A DNA stretch of 64,000 nt from Lachnoclostridium sp. An14 (GCF_002160755.1 NZ_NFLE01000004.1:113205-177204), one strand, 5' to 3'; counted from the stretch's first letter, positions 24,347 to 31,571 are shown. A program made the numbers and translations. The notes: a model not told the origin generated them from the letters alone.

Positions 24347-25248
24347 AAGCTGCCGCCTCCTTCCTCGTCTGCGATAATACCGGCCAGCACGTCCATGGTG
24401 TTGACTCGTCCGGGCCGTTCAGGCTGCGCCTGCTGCCTTCCCGGTGCCTGCTGCCGGTTGTCGGTGTATTTGCCTTCGAGCACCTTCGCCATGTTCCCGG
24501 AGTTCATCAGCCAGTTAAAGTCAGCCGTCCAGTTCCGGTCGTTCCTGCCTTTCAGGAAGGGGGAGGCTTCGGCTTTCTCGAATAGCTCCCGGAAGATACT
24601 CAGGTCTTGCCCGTATTCCTTCCAGCGGGCAGCGATCGCCTTTTTCCGGTTTGCGCTGATTTTTCTCAAAACCGGGTAGCTTGTGCAGATTTCGTGATAC
24701 ATGTCAACGATCTGCCGGAAGGGAGTCGGCCCCGCAGACAAAACGCTGTCAAGCGTTTCACTTTCTTTCTCTGGTGTAGTCTGGTCTGGTGTAGTCTGGT
24801 CTACTCTGCCTGCGGTTTCTCTCTGGCTGTTTCCCGGTTTGCCCGTTGGCTGTCCTTCGGTCTGTCCGTCGGTCGTCCTACGGTCGGCGGCAGCGGCAGC
24901 GCGGCGTCTCCGGGATCTCTGTTTCTCTGCCTCCCGCTGGTCGATCAGCTTACCGGCATACTCGTACCAGTCGTGGATCTCCAGCGTTCCGTCCTCGGTT
25001 ATGTCCAGAAAACCGGCGCTTTTCATGGCTTCCACGAAGGTGTCCGGCTCCTTGTTCCATTGAGCTGCCCGCGCTATGTTCCGGTTGCTGATCCCTTCCA
25101 GCGAGCCGCTGGGTGCATTGTCCAGCGCCCAGAGCCAGAAGGAAGTCAGAAGGCCCAGCATGTGAGGCGGTTCGATCTCCAGCTCGTCGGCAGCCGCCAG
25201 CAGCTTTCTGTGATCTTTAAGTTGTTGGTGGACTTGGATCCATGCCAC
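24343..25248 (-). CDS. Replisome organizer / replication initiation protein
   Basis: A 301-residue protein. The N-terminal winged-helix part (LKDHRKLLAAADELEIEPPH, LLTSFWLWALDNAPSGSLEG) is typical of phage replisome organizers. A low-complexity Thr/Gln/Arg linker (about 112-165) is followed by a DnaD-like tail (ADFNWLMNSGNMAKVLEGKY). GTG 25257 touches AAAGGAG, so GTG 25248, eight bases after the site, is the likelier start. The linker DNA contains tandem and inverted repeats, a possible origin. Confidence 0.75.
   Translation of the reverse strand: MAWIQVHQQLKDHRKLLAAADELEIEPPHMLGLLTSFWLWALDNAPSGSLEGISNRNIARAAQWNKEPDTFVEAMKSAGFLDITEDGTLEIHDWYEYAGKLIDQREAEKQRSRRRRAAAAADRRTTDGQTEGQPTGKPGNSQRETAGRVDQTTPDQTTPEKESETLDSVLSAGPTPFRQIVDMYHEICTSYPVLRKISANRKKAIAARWKEYGQDLSIFRELFEKAEASPFLKGRNDRNWTADFNWLMNSGNMAKVLEGKYTDNRQQAPGRQQAQPERPGRVNTMDVLAGIIADEEGGGSL
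24741..24799. other. Repeat cluster inside the organizer gene; candidate replication origin
   Basis: A perfect inverted repeat AAACGCT-gtca-AGCGTTT (24741-24758) is followed by two tandem copies of a 15-bp unit TCTGGTGTAGTCTGG (24770-24799). They lie within the linker-coding part of the replisome organizer gene, the same place as the lambda and SPP1-type origins. Confidence 0.4.
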
Positions 25249-25325
25249 TGTGAGCACCTCCTTTCACGGTCTCCTTTCGGCTTGTTTCTGTATGTTCTCC
25301 GGTCTGTCCGGCGGTCGTCCTCCGG

Positions 25326-25739
25326 TCAATTAAACGGGAGCTCGTCGTCCACGCCGTCCGGGATCGACATGAAGCCGTCCCCGGCGTCTGTCTGCTGTGC
25401 GTTGCCATTTGTACCGCCTCCCTCGTAGTTGCTGTCTGCAAAGTAGATCCGGGAGGCCGTAACCTCTACCGCTTTGCGGTGTTTCCCGTCATTGTCCTGC
25501 CATTTCCTCGTTGTGATCCGGCCCTCGACGACTACCTGCCGCCCTTTTGTGAGGTACTTCCCGCAAAAATCGGCCCATTTATCCCAGCAGACAACGGGGA
25601 TATAGTCGGGAGGCGTGTCCTTCTTTTTACTTGGCACCGGCACGGCCAGATCGAAGCGTGCTACCGGGGTGCCTCCGGTGGTGTATCTGATTTCCGGCTC
25701 CTGAGCCAGACGGCCTAAAAGGCCCACATGGTTAAACAT
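25326..25739 (-). CDS. Single-stranded DNA-binding protein
   Basis: A 137-residue SSB with an OB fold: MFNHVGLLGRLAQEPEIRYT, VARFDLAVP, IPVVCWDKWADFCGKYLTKG, VVVEGRITTRKWQD. The C-terminus ends DDELPF plus Asn, the acidic tail that recruits partner proteins. Start ATG 25739 (AAGGAGG, eight bases) is preferred to an open extension to 25799. It is placed between ERF and the replisome organizer. Confidence 0.95.
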   Translation of the reverse strand: MFNHVGLLGRLAQEPEIRYTTGGTPVARFDLAVPVPSKKKDTPPDYIPVVCWDKWADFCGKYLTKGRQVVVEGRITTRKWQDNDGKHRKAVEVTASRIYFADSNYEGGGTNGNAQQTDAGDGFMSIPDGVDDELPFN

Positions 25740-25740
25740 T

Positions 25741-26601
25741 TTAGTTTCCTCCTTGTCCTTGCCTTCTTGCTGCGTCCAGTGAGTTGCAGATCTCGTCATA
25801 CTGCGCCCGCGTCAGCAGGTGGGGATCCTGTTGTCCGTATTTCTGCCGGATCCGGTCGTCGATCTGCTGCTGGGTGTAGCCCACGTCCTCGCCCTTCCGG
25901 TACATGCGGGAGAGCTGGGCGTCGGTGAGCGGTTTCTGAGCCCCTGTGTGCCCGTTTGAGGCGGGTTTCCCTGTCTGCTGGGTATTTCTACCCGCCGGGC
26001 TGTTCTGGGGCGTTGTGCCCTGATTTTGAGCCGGTGGCTGTGCCTGCTGAGCCTGCGCTGCTCCCGTGAGGTTTTTCATGTCCGGATCGTCCTCTCCTTG
26101 GTCGATCCCGAACTTCTCAAAAAGGTAGTATTTCAGGCAGTAGGTCAGAGCGCTGCCTTTGGCCTTGTCCGGGCCGCCGTCGTTGGTTCCGATCGCGTGG
26201 AGTGTAACCTCCAGAATGTCCTCCGGGTTGTCCGCATTTGTCCAGCGGATCGTGAGATCTTCCTCATACACCCAGACAGTGCGCTGGACGCCGCGCTCGT
26301 TCATGGTGTAATGGTGATAGTAAAGGGGATCGCCTTCCGGCGTGTGCCGGGTGGCGGTTTCGGCCACAATGTCAAAGTTGACGCCATGCTCATTCATGGC
26401 CGGAGTGAGCAGCCGGTACACGTCGCTGATCTTTGCAAACTTATACTCGACGCCTTCTGAGTGCTTTGCTTTTACAATGGCCGGGATCGCCTCCCGGAGC
26501 TTGATAAACTTCTGTTGCAGAGTGAGAGCCTTCGGCCGGGGCGTTTTCTTTGCCGTCGCCTTATTGGCCGCCGGTTTCGTTTCCGCTGCTTCCTGCGTCA
26601 T
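25741..26601 (-). CDS. ERF-family single-strand annealing protein
   Basis: A 286-residue recombinase of the ERF superfamily. Core motifs lie in residues 30-185: FIKLREAIPAIVKAKHSEGV, YKFAKISDVYRLLTPAMNEH, HAIGTNDGGPDKAKGSALTY then LKYYLFEKFGI. The C-terminal third is a Gln/Pro-rich linker and a small helical domain (KPLTDAQLSRMYRKGEDVGY). It anneals single strands with SSB and the exonuclease. It ends one base before the SSB start and overlaps the upstream hydrolase gene. Confidence 0.88.
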   Translation of the reverse strand: MTQEAAETKPAANKATAKKTPRPKALTLQQKFIKLREAIPAIVKAKHSEGVEYKFAKISDVYRLLTPAMNEHGVNFDIVAETATRHTPEGDPLYYHHYTMNERGVQRTVWVYEEDLTIRWTNADNPEDILEVTLHAIGTNDGGPDKAKGSALTYCLKYYLFEKFGIDQGEDDPDMKNLTGAAQAQQAQPPAQNQGTTPQNSPAGRNTQQTGKPASNGHTGAQKPLTDAQLSRMYRKGEDVGYTQQQIDDRIRQKYGQQDPHLLTRAQYDEICNSLDAARRQGQGGN

Positions 26602-27322
26602 GGTCTGCCTCCTTGAAAAATTTGTGATTGTTGATTGTCATTACATACGCCTGCGACTCGTGCCACTCGCTGTCGGTCAGGGCTGGAGCATAAAAGTATT
26701 TGATCGGCTCCGTTGTCGCCACATGCCCGAAGTCAAACACGGCCGCCACGGCTTCCAGAGCCTCGTCTGAGGGCTCCGGGCGTCTTTTGCTATACGAGTA
26801 CATGCTGAGGACTTCGTGCGGCCGCATGTCGGTGTCCTCGCATGTCTGGAGTATGCACTGGGCCACGGCCACCTTACCGGCGAAGGGTTCGCCGTCGGCC
26901 TCTGCCGTGAGCACCTGCGCGATCTCCAGCCTCTCGTCGTCGGTCAGCTCGTAGCGCTTTTCAAATCCAGCCTCCGACGCCCACGCCGCTGTGAGCTGCT
27001 CCATGTCTACCGCGTAGCCTTCGCCGTATTTGAAAATATAGCCTTCCGGCTCCATGGCTGCCTCTGCGGCTTTGGTTTCTGCGGCTGCTTCGGTATCGCT
27101 GCCGCGGTTAAGTAAATGCGACACGCCCCATACTGTGAAGGCTGCCGCTCCGAGGATCAGGAGCGCCGCCCCGATCCGGGCCCAGTTATAACGCTTGCAA
27201 ATTTTCCGCAGGCGGTATAAAATAGGCTTAGACTTTCGGCCATTTCTGGCCGGGTTTCTGGAGCGTGTACCCTGTTGCTTGGTAGGTTGAGGGTAGGCGC
27301 TCCTTTTGCTTTGTGCGTACAT
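26561..27322 (-). CDS. Membrane-anchored SleB-like cell-wall hydrolase
   Basis: A 253-residue protein. A basic N-terminus (about 1-47) leads to one transmembrane helix (IGAALLILGAAAFTVWGVSH), then a linker and a SleB/CwlJ-like domain (about 125-240) with LEIAQVLTAEADGEPFAGKV (catalytic Glu), AVAQCILQTC, and TEPIKYFYAPALTDSEW. Such enzymes cut peptidoglycan. Its place in the early DNA-metabolism operon is unusual, since lysis enzymes are normally late. It overlaps the ERF start by 41 bases. Confidence 0.75.
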   Translation of the reverse strand: MYAQSKRSAYPQPTKQQGTRSRNPARNGRKSKPILYRLRKICKRYNWARIGAALLILGAAAFTVWGVSHLLNRGSDTEAAAETKAAEAAMEPEGYIFKYGEGYAVDMEQLTAAWASEAGFEKRYELTDDERLEIAQVLTAEADGEPFAGKVAVAQCILQTCEDTDMRPHEVLSMYSYSKRRPEPSDEALEAVAAVFDFGHVATTEPIKYFYAPALTDSEWHESQAYVMTINNHKFFKEADHDAGSSGNETGGQ

Positions 27323-27324
27323 GT

Positions 27325-28065
27325 TTACCTCCTTCTTTTCACTCGTGCGGGTAGAGTGTAGCGCGGCGACTGCATATAATCGTTAAAATGCTGCGGCCAG
27401 TAGGTCACACGCGGGAGCCGGTCGCCGGTGACTCCGTATTTCGGGTTGTATCCGAACACATTGACATAGCTCAGCAGATCGGCCCGCTCGTTGTCCATGG
27501 CCTTGCATACTTCCAGCAGAGCCTCCACGTCGTCGATCGCCCGGTGTGAGTTCTTCACTTTGTCCTCCAGCTTATAGGCAGCGATCGCGTTCGCCAGTTT
27601 ATGTGGGTATGCTCGGCGGTCTTTGTAAACGGTGAGGCTGTCCAGATAGTCGCAGCGGCTAATCCCGGCTCCGTTTATGGAAAAATTGGTTAATCTTCCC
27701 AGCATTTCACGAACGAACAGAAGATCAAACTGCGCGTTATGCGCCACAAGTAACGTCCCTCCGGTGCTGTAAATCATTTTTGCGAAGGCTGCGGCAGCGT
27801 TTCCCTCCGGTATGCCTTCGGCTGCGAGCCTTTCGTCGGTGATCCCGGTCAGTTCCACGATCTTGTCTGGGATCTTTTCGCCTTCCGGCAGCTTTATGAA
27901 CATGTCGGCTCGGTCGGTTTCTATGAGGGAGCCGTCCGCTGCCTTCTCGATCCGAATCGCTGCCAGTTCAATGACCCGGCAGCTTTTGGCGTCGAGGCCG
28001 GTCGTTTCCGTGTCAAAGAACACGGCCGCCTCGTACCTCTGGAATATGTCGCGGAGGTTATTCAT
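27325..28065 (-). CDS. DEDDh 3'-5' exonuclease (DnaQ-like)
   Basis: A 246-residue exonuclease of the DNA polymerase III epsilon family. Exo I is VFFDTETTGLD (Asp18, Glu20), Exo II is LLVAHNAQFDLLFV, and Exo III is NSHRAIDDVEALLEV (catalytic His and Asp). The C-terminal 70 residues are an extra region. It probably supplies processing or single strands to ERF-dependent recombination. It starts at ATG 28065 and overlaps the upstream gene by eight bases. Confidence 0.9.
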   Translation of the reverse strand: MNNLRDIFQRYEAAVFFDTETTGLDAKSCRVIELAAIRIEKAADGSLIETDRADMFIKLPEGEKIPDKIVELTGITDERLAAEGIPEGNAAAAFAKMIYSTGGTLLVAHNAQFDLLFVREMLGRLTNFSINGAGISRCDYLDSLTVYKDRRAYPHKLANAIAAYKLEDKVKNSHRAIDDVEALLEVCKAMDNERADLLSYVNVFGYNPKYGVTGDRLPRVTYWPQHFNDYMQSPRYTLPARVKRRR

Positions 28066-29386
28066 GGTCGCCCTCCTTTTTGATCGTGATCGAGGTTGTC
28101 ATGGCGAGCTTTGTCTGCTCGAACGCCTGCCTCATGGCGTTGGCTGCTATGTTGAGCTGTGCCAGCTGTGAAGCGATCCGCAGCGTCTCCTTGATTTCTT
28201 CGTCGCTGGCGTTGTATGCCATTTTCTCGAATGTGAGAAGATCCTTACCGCCTGCGGCTGTGTAGATCTCCGTCAGCACTTTGGTGAGCATGAGCTTCAC
28301 GACTCCCGGAAGTGTTTCCGGCAGAGGGAAGGGCCAGCTTTTCGCCTCGTCTCTCTGGTTCAGCTTATCGGCGTTTCCTTTGATCGTGGCTTTGAGCTTA
28401 TCCGGTGCGCTGCTCAGGTCGGTGGGATCGTCGTCCAGATGATCCAGATCGCCAGAGTCTCCAGAGTACCGGACTAAAGCGGAGCGGAAGCCGAGGCCCG
28501 CGTCGGAGCCGGAGCGGGAGCGGGTGCCGACGAGGCAGAACACGCCTGCGGACACGCCGTGGATCCAGTGGCCCCCGCGAGACACGCAGCGTTCGCCGTC
28601 TGTGTCCAGCCAGAAATATTCCTCGCTTTCATAGTCGGGCGCTGGATAGAGGCCGAGCTCGATCAGCTTGTCCGGTACTTCCATGTCTGTGCGCTCGTGG
28701 AGGTCGCAGAAGGGAACGCCGTCGTAGTCCTTTTCCTTCGGGGCGGTCGGCTGCAGCACGATCTCGCCGTCTTTTACGTTGTAGTAAACCGGATCCCCGT
28801 CTGGCGTATAGATTGCCGTCCACTCCTTTGAGTCTGGAGACTGATCCGCGCCTGCTGCCGCTTCGTTGTTTGGTATGATCTGCACCTGCCCGTTAAGGAA
28901 GCGGACGCCTCCGACATGCTCCCAGACATTCCCCACCATGTCAGCCACGCCTTCCGCTGTGCGGTCGTGGTTCCACTCGATCGGGCCGGAGCCTGCCAGT
29001 GTTTTTCCGTAGCTGTCTTTGTATGTAGCGCCCGTCTGCTCCGGGTGGCTGTGGCTTTTGCCGCTGCTGGTGTTTCCGGTCGGCACGGTGTCGTTCTCCC
29101 AGCTCTGGTGGCCCAGCGCCGCCCACTCGTCGTTTGTGATAAGGTGCCAGCCGGGGCCCTTTGCCTCGCAGAGCCGGATCGCCTCGTCGTGATTGACATT
29201 GACGGCCGGAGGCATGAAGGGGAGAGAGTAGGGCCTGCCGTCGATCATGGTGTTGGGATACTTGCTGATCGCGTACTCCTTCACCTTCCTGCCTTTTAAT
29301 GTGTCCGGGAGCTTTAGCTCGTCCGGTGTGAATACCACCAGAATGTCCGGGCGGCCCCGGTCGTCATAAACAATTTCATTTCTCAT
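28058..29386 (-). CDS. FGE/C-type-lectin-fold protein with DGR-type variable region
   Basis: A 442-residue protein. The first 320 residues have the formylglycine-generating-enzyme-like C-type-lectin fold (ITNDEWAALGHQSWEN, GVADMVGNVWEHVGGVRF, VSRGGHWIHGVSAGVFCLVG, ending GFRSAL). Residues about 269-304 match the variable region of DGR target proteins. The codons at the usual variable sites are CAC, ATC, CAC, TGC, GTC, GGC, CGC, CGC, GGC and GAC: all NNC, as expected from adenine mutagenesis of AAC. An extra 120-residue helical tail follows. No reverse transcriptase is in the window. Confidence 0.75.
   Translation of the reverse strand: MRNEIVYDDRGRPDILVVFTPDELKLPDTLKGRKVKEYAISKYPNTMIDGRPYSLPFMPPAVNVNHDEAIRLCEAKGPGWHLITNDEWAALGHQSWENDTVPTGNTSSGKSHSHPEQTGATYKDSYGKTLAGSGPIEWNHDRTAEGVADMVGNVWEHVGGVRFLNGQVQIIPNNEAAAGADQSPDSKEWTAIYTPDGDPVYYNVKDGEIVLQPTAPKEKDYDGVPFCDLHERTDMEVPDKLIELGLYPAPDYESEEYFWLDTDGERCVSRGGHWIHGVSAGVFCLVGTRSRSGSDAGLGFRSALVRYSGDSGDLDHLDDDPTDLSSAPDKLKATIKGNADKLNQRDEAKSWPFPLPETLPGVVKLMLTKVLTEIYTAAGGKDLLTFEKMAYNASDEEIKETLRIASQLAQLNIAANAMRQAFEQTKLAMTTSITIKKEGDHE
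28473..28580 (-). other. Candidate DGR variable region (VR)
   Basis: This segment encodes Arg-Gly-Gly through Phe-Arg-Ser-Ala-Leu of the lectin-fold protein. Invariant-type residues (GG, W, AGVF, R-S, GFRSAL) alternate with NNC codons where DGR templates normally have AAC. Confidence 0.6.
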
Positions 29387-29670
29387 AACTGCACTCCTTT
29401 ATTAAATTTGTAGTGTTTGCTTATTTCTCTTGCGATTGCATGTTCCCACTTTTTCCGGGTTCGCTTCTTTTTTGCGTATCGCGCTAAATGGATCCATTTT
29501 TTTGGAATATATTCCGGGTAAAGTTCGAGTTTTTCTTTTCTTGCGCCGCATAAAAATATGGACGGAGTAAATCCTATTCTCCAACTCGACAACGAATAAG
29601 AAAAACAGCCAGCGTATGACCCACAACTCCAAAAACCACCTATTAACGGGTTCACGTCTTTTTCCTCCAT
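29383..29670 (-). CDS. Short ORF with a second DGR-variable-region-like sequence
   Basis: A 95-residue frame directly upstream of the lectin-fold gene. Residues 9-37 (GGFWSCGSYAGCFSYSLSS, then W-R-I-G-F-T-P) show the same spacing as a DGR variable region: GG, W, G-S, AG, F, then IGF. The variable sites are TTT, AGT, TGT, TCT, TAT and AGT, all NNT, as if from AAT. The rest is a basic helical tail (ARYAKKKRTRKKWEHAIARE). Composition is AT-richer than its neighbours. It may be a degraded or truncated DGR target, or a remnant of a lost cassette. Confidence 0.5.
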   Translation of the reverse strand: MEEKDVNPLIGGFWSCGSYAGCFSYSLSSWRIGFTPSIFLCGARKEKLELYPEYIPKKWIHLARYAKKKRTRKKWEHAIAREISKHYKFNKGVQL

Positions 29671-29918
29671 TTACTCCTACACCGCGGGCAGCGGTAGCCG
29701 TACCACGGTAGGACTAAATCTTTGCTTACATTCCATTCCAGCCCGCACTCGCCGCATACCTCATAGCGTGCCCCTATGCGCCGGGCATGAGTACGGGCTC
29801 GCGCCGGTTTCCGGTTGCCAGTTGTCCAGCGCTCTGTGCTGCCGGATCCGGCTCCTGCCGCCTGTCTTTGCAGTCGCAGTGCTCGCCGTGGTCTAAATGA
29901 GCGCCGCAGTTCGGGCAC
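29652..29918 (-). CDS. Zn-ribbon protein, start uncertain
   Basis: The last 38 residues (RYEVCGECGLEWNVSKDLVL then WYGYRCPRCRSKW) are a convincing Cys4 Zn-ribbon of the type found beside phage early genes. The frame can be opened at ATG 29918, but that would overlap most of the 54-residue gene below in another frame and gives an Arg-rich, unconvincing N-terminus. No good start codon lies between 29776 and the ribbon. The true start may be a rare codon or the gene may be damaged. The 3' end overlaps the next gene by 19 bases. Confidence 0.45.
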   Translation of the reverse strand: MPELRRSFRPRRALRLQRQAAGAGSGSTERWTTGNRKPARARTHARRIGARYEVCGECGLEWNVSKDLVLPWYGYRCPRCRSKWRKKT

Positions 29919-29938
29919 TCATGGTATGGCTTGCTCAC
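29774..29938 (-). CDS. Small Cys-rich phage protein (54 aa)
   Basis: A 54-residue protein starting at GTG 29938 with a near-perfect GGAGGTGA site. It reads V/M-SKPYHECPNCGAHLDHGE then HCDCKDRRQEPDPAAQ. The Cys/His pattern (HECPNCG and HCDC) is a small Zn-binding knuckle typical of short phage early genes. GTG overlaps the upstream stop (GTGA). Function unknown. Confidence 0.7.
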   Translation of the reverse strand: MSKPYHECPNCGAHLDHGEHCDCKDRRQEPDPAAQSAGQLATGNRREPVLMPGA

Positions 29939-30615
29939 GTTATCACCTCCAGAGGATCGGGCGCAGCTCTGAGGCTCTCAATGAGCTGCTGCATGAGCCG
30001 CTTCCGGTATTTTTTACGCACGCGGTACTTTTTGGCGTGTTTATATAGGTGCCACCATTTCGGGTGGGCGTTTACCGAGTAGAGCATGGCGTCCATGAAT
30101 TTGCTCAGCGACTCGGCCGCGAGTTTTGCGAGTTCTCCAGCTGTCTGAATAGCCCAGTCTATAAACTCCCTCGCCTTTTGGGCGGCGTAGTCGATCACGG
30201 GCTGAACGGTCTTTACTACTTCCTGAGCGATCGCCTTTGCCTGATCCGGGCCGATCGTCAGTGTCAGCTCCACGGCTTCCTTTGGCTCTGCCGGTTCGTC
30301 TGGGAGCGCGGTTGAGTCGCTCAGCAGATTGTAGCCGTTTTCATAATGCCAGCGGATCCCGGCCGCGATTTCGAGCGCGTTCATGTCCTCGCCGAAGTGT
30401 CCGCAGTAGTAGCCGTTCAGCATGACGGCGTTCGGATCTTCCGCTAAAATCTCGCGGGCCTTTTTCAGATCGTCAGGCCCGAAGGCTTCCGTGTCCGGAT
30501 CCAGCCATGCAGCGTACCCGTGCCAGCTGCGGTCTGTTTTCCATATAATCACCCACGCGATCCCGTCCCGGATCTCGTCAGCGAAGTAGCTCGCTACTTT
30601 GTTGAGTGCTGCCAT
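29935..30615 (-). CDS. Early phage protein, unknown function
   Basis: A 226-residue protein. The N-terminal half (about 1-95) looks like a small globular domain (FADEIRDGIAWVIIWKTDRS, PNAVMLNGYYCGHFGEDMN). The middle is a long amphipathic helix (QAKAIAQEVVKTVQPVIDYA). The C-terminus is basic (KHAKKYRVRKKYRKRLMQQL), so nucleic-acid binding is possible. No known family. It starts at ATG 30615 and overlaps its upstream gene by 22 bases. Confidence 0.6.
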   Translation of the reverse strand: MAALNKVASYFADEIRDGIAWVIIWKTDRSWHGYAAWLDPDTEAFGPDDLKKAREILAEDPNAVMLNGYYCGHFGEDMNALEIAAGIRWHYENGYNLLSDSTALPDEPAEPKEAVELTLTIGPDQAKAIAQEVVKTVQPVIDYAAQKAREFIDWAIQTAGELAKLAAESLSKFMDAMLYSVNAHPKWWHLYKHAKKYRVRKKYRKRLMQQLIESLRAAPDPLEVIT

Positions 30616-30872
30616 GCCTCTGCCTCCTTTCTGATATGCACAACGGTTACAATGTCCTCAACTTCGTGCTGTGTTATGTATGTGTCGTCCGGGCTCAAGC
30701 TGATAAAGTTCAGCAGCGGATCGAAGCCGTCCAGCATAAGGCTGGTGACAGCTACCGCGTTGAGCCGGTAAACGGTCGTTTCTACAATGCAAGGGCGGTT
30801 TCCCGCTTCCAGTACCGCCGGGAATGACGCACGACTCAAAAGGGTGGCGTCATATCTAAAGTCTTTTTTCAT
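30594..30872 (-). CDS. Small early phage protein, unknown function
   Basis: A 92-residue soluble alpha/beta protein (RPCIVETTVYRLNAVAVTSL, DDTYITQHEVEDIVTVVHIR). No family recognised. ATG 30872 follows a GAAAGG-type site. It is the second gene of the early operon. Confidence 0.55.
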   Translation of the reverse strand: MKKDFRYDATLLSRASFPAVLEAGNRPCIVETTVYRLNAVAVTSLMLDGFDPLLNFISLSPDDTYITQHEVEDIVTVVHIRKEAEAWQHSTK

Positions 30873-30896
30873 GTCTGCGCTTTCCTTTCTGAGGCG

Positions 30897-31178
30897 TTAC
30901 ACCTTCACGGCTTCGGCAAGATCCGAGTGATCGGCTTCGTCGGTTTTCCTCCCTCGCCTTTTGAAGTTCTCCGCGAGGCGGCGCTGGGCCAGTGTGGCGC
31001 TATACTCTCGCCGCATGTTCCGATCGAGCCCTCCAGTTTCGCCTCTTTTCAGTTCCTTGTAGACGGTCGCCACATGGACGCCGATCTGGTCGGCTATATC
31101 CTGCACACGGTCGCCTTCCAGATAGAGGGCCTCCAGCGTTTGCCGGTCTGCCAGTGTCAAATATCTGTATCCGCTCAC
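30897..31178 (-). CDS. HTH_38-type DNA-binding protein, first early gene
   Basis: A 93-residue protein starting at GTG 31178 with AAAGGAGGTGA. The frame is open to 31379, but nothing supports the longer N-terminus. Residues 4-42 (LTLADRQTLEALYLEGDRVQ then DIADQIGVHVATVYKELKRG) form the helix-turn-helix seen at the N-terminus of IS30-family transposases (HTH_38), here without a transposase domain. It probably regulates the early operon it leads. The C-terminus is basic and then acidic. Confidence 0.7.
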   Translation of the reverse strand: MSGYRYLTLADRQTLEALYLEGDRVQDIADQIGVHVATVYKELKRGETGGLDRNMRREYSATLAQRRLAENFKRRGRKTDEADHSDLAEAVKV

Positions 31179-31309
31179 ATTTTCACCTCCTTTGCGGGGC
31201 CCTTGCCGCACCCGGCCGCTTTGTAAAATCTGCATTGTTGGGCGTGTGCTTTTCAACCGGCTTCCACGCGATCCGGCGGGTGCTTTTTGTCGGGAGGCCC
31301 GAACCGTAT

Positions 31310-31344
31310 CAGCTTTCACCTTAAAAGCTGCAAACCTGTTGAAC
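31310..31344 (-). repeat. Leader hairpin motif copy B
   Basis: On the - strand CAGGTTTGC is followed by the perfect stem CAGCTTT/AAAGCTG with loop TAAGGTG. It shares flanks and loop with copy A, 75 bases upstream in the transcription direction, but has a different stem. Confidence 0.6.
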
Positions 31345-31384
31345 GACATGGAGCCTTTTAGAGCGTTGCTGCTCTCCACCGCTT

Positions 31385-31422
31385 CCGGGTTTTCACCTTA
31401 AAAGCCCGGCAAAACCTGTCAA
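31385..31422 (-). repeat. Leader hairpin motif copy A
   Basis: On the - strand TTGACAGGTTTTGC is followed by a stem CCGGG..TTTT/AAAA..CCCGG with loop AAGGTG. Stem bases differ from copy B but pairing is kept, which suggests selection on structure. Confidence 0.6.
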
Positions 31423-31485
31423 CCTACACCGCACAATACAGACTTTATAAAGTGGCCGTGTATGGCCTTTTTCTCTGTTTCTGGG

Positions 31486-31528
31486 TAAAAAAATAATGCG
31501 TCGGGAGGCTTTCGCTTCCTTTCGCATT
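31486..31528 (-). terminator. Terminator-like hairpin reading leftward
   Basis: On the - strand AATGCG ... CGCATT with an inner GGAAG/CCTCC pairing is followed by a T-rich run (ATTTTTTT). No - strand gene lies to its right in the window, so it may be the end of a feature lost at the prophage junction or an insulator. Confidence 0.45.
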
Positions 31529-31571
31529 TAATGTTACATTTTTCAGAACCGTCAAAAATAAAAATTTACTA

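Noticed and set aside
30897..31178. IS30 transposase remnant
   Set aside because: Only the helix-turn-helix is present, with its own strong ribosome site and no catalytic-domain relics or inverted repeats; a phage regulator is more likely.
31178..31379. Extended N-terminus of the HTH_38 protein
   Set aside because: Basic, low-quality sequence overlapping the leader repeats; GTG 31178 has an excellent ribosome site.
31385..31422. CRISPR-like or type III toxin-antitoxin RNA repeat
   Set aside because: Only two copies 75 bp apart, with differing stems, and no cas or ToxN-like gene nearby.
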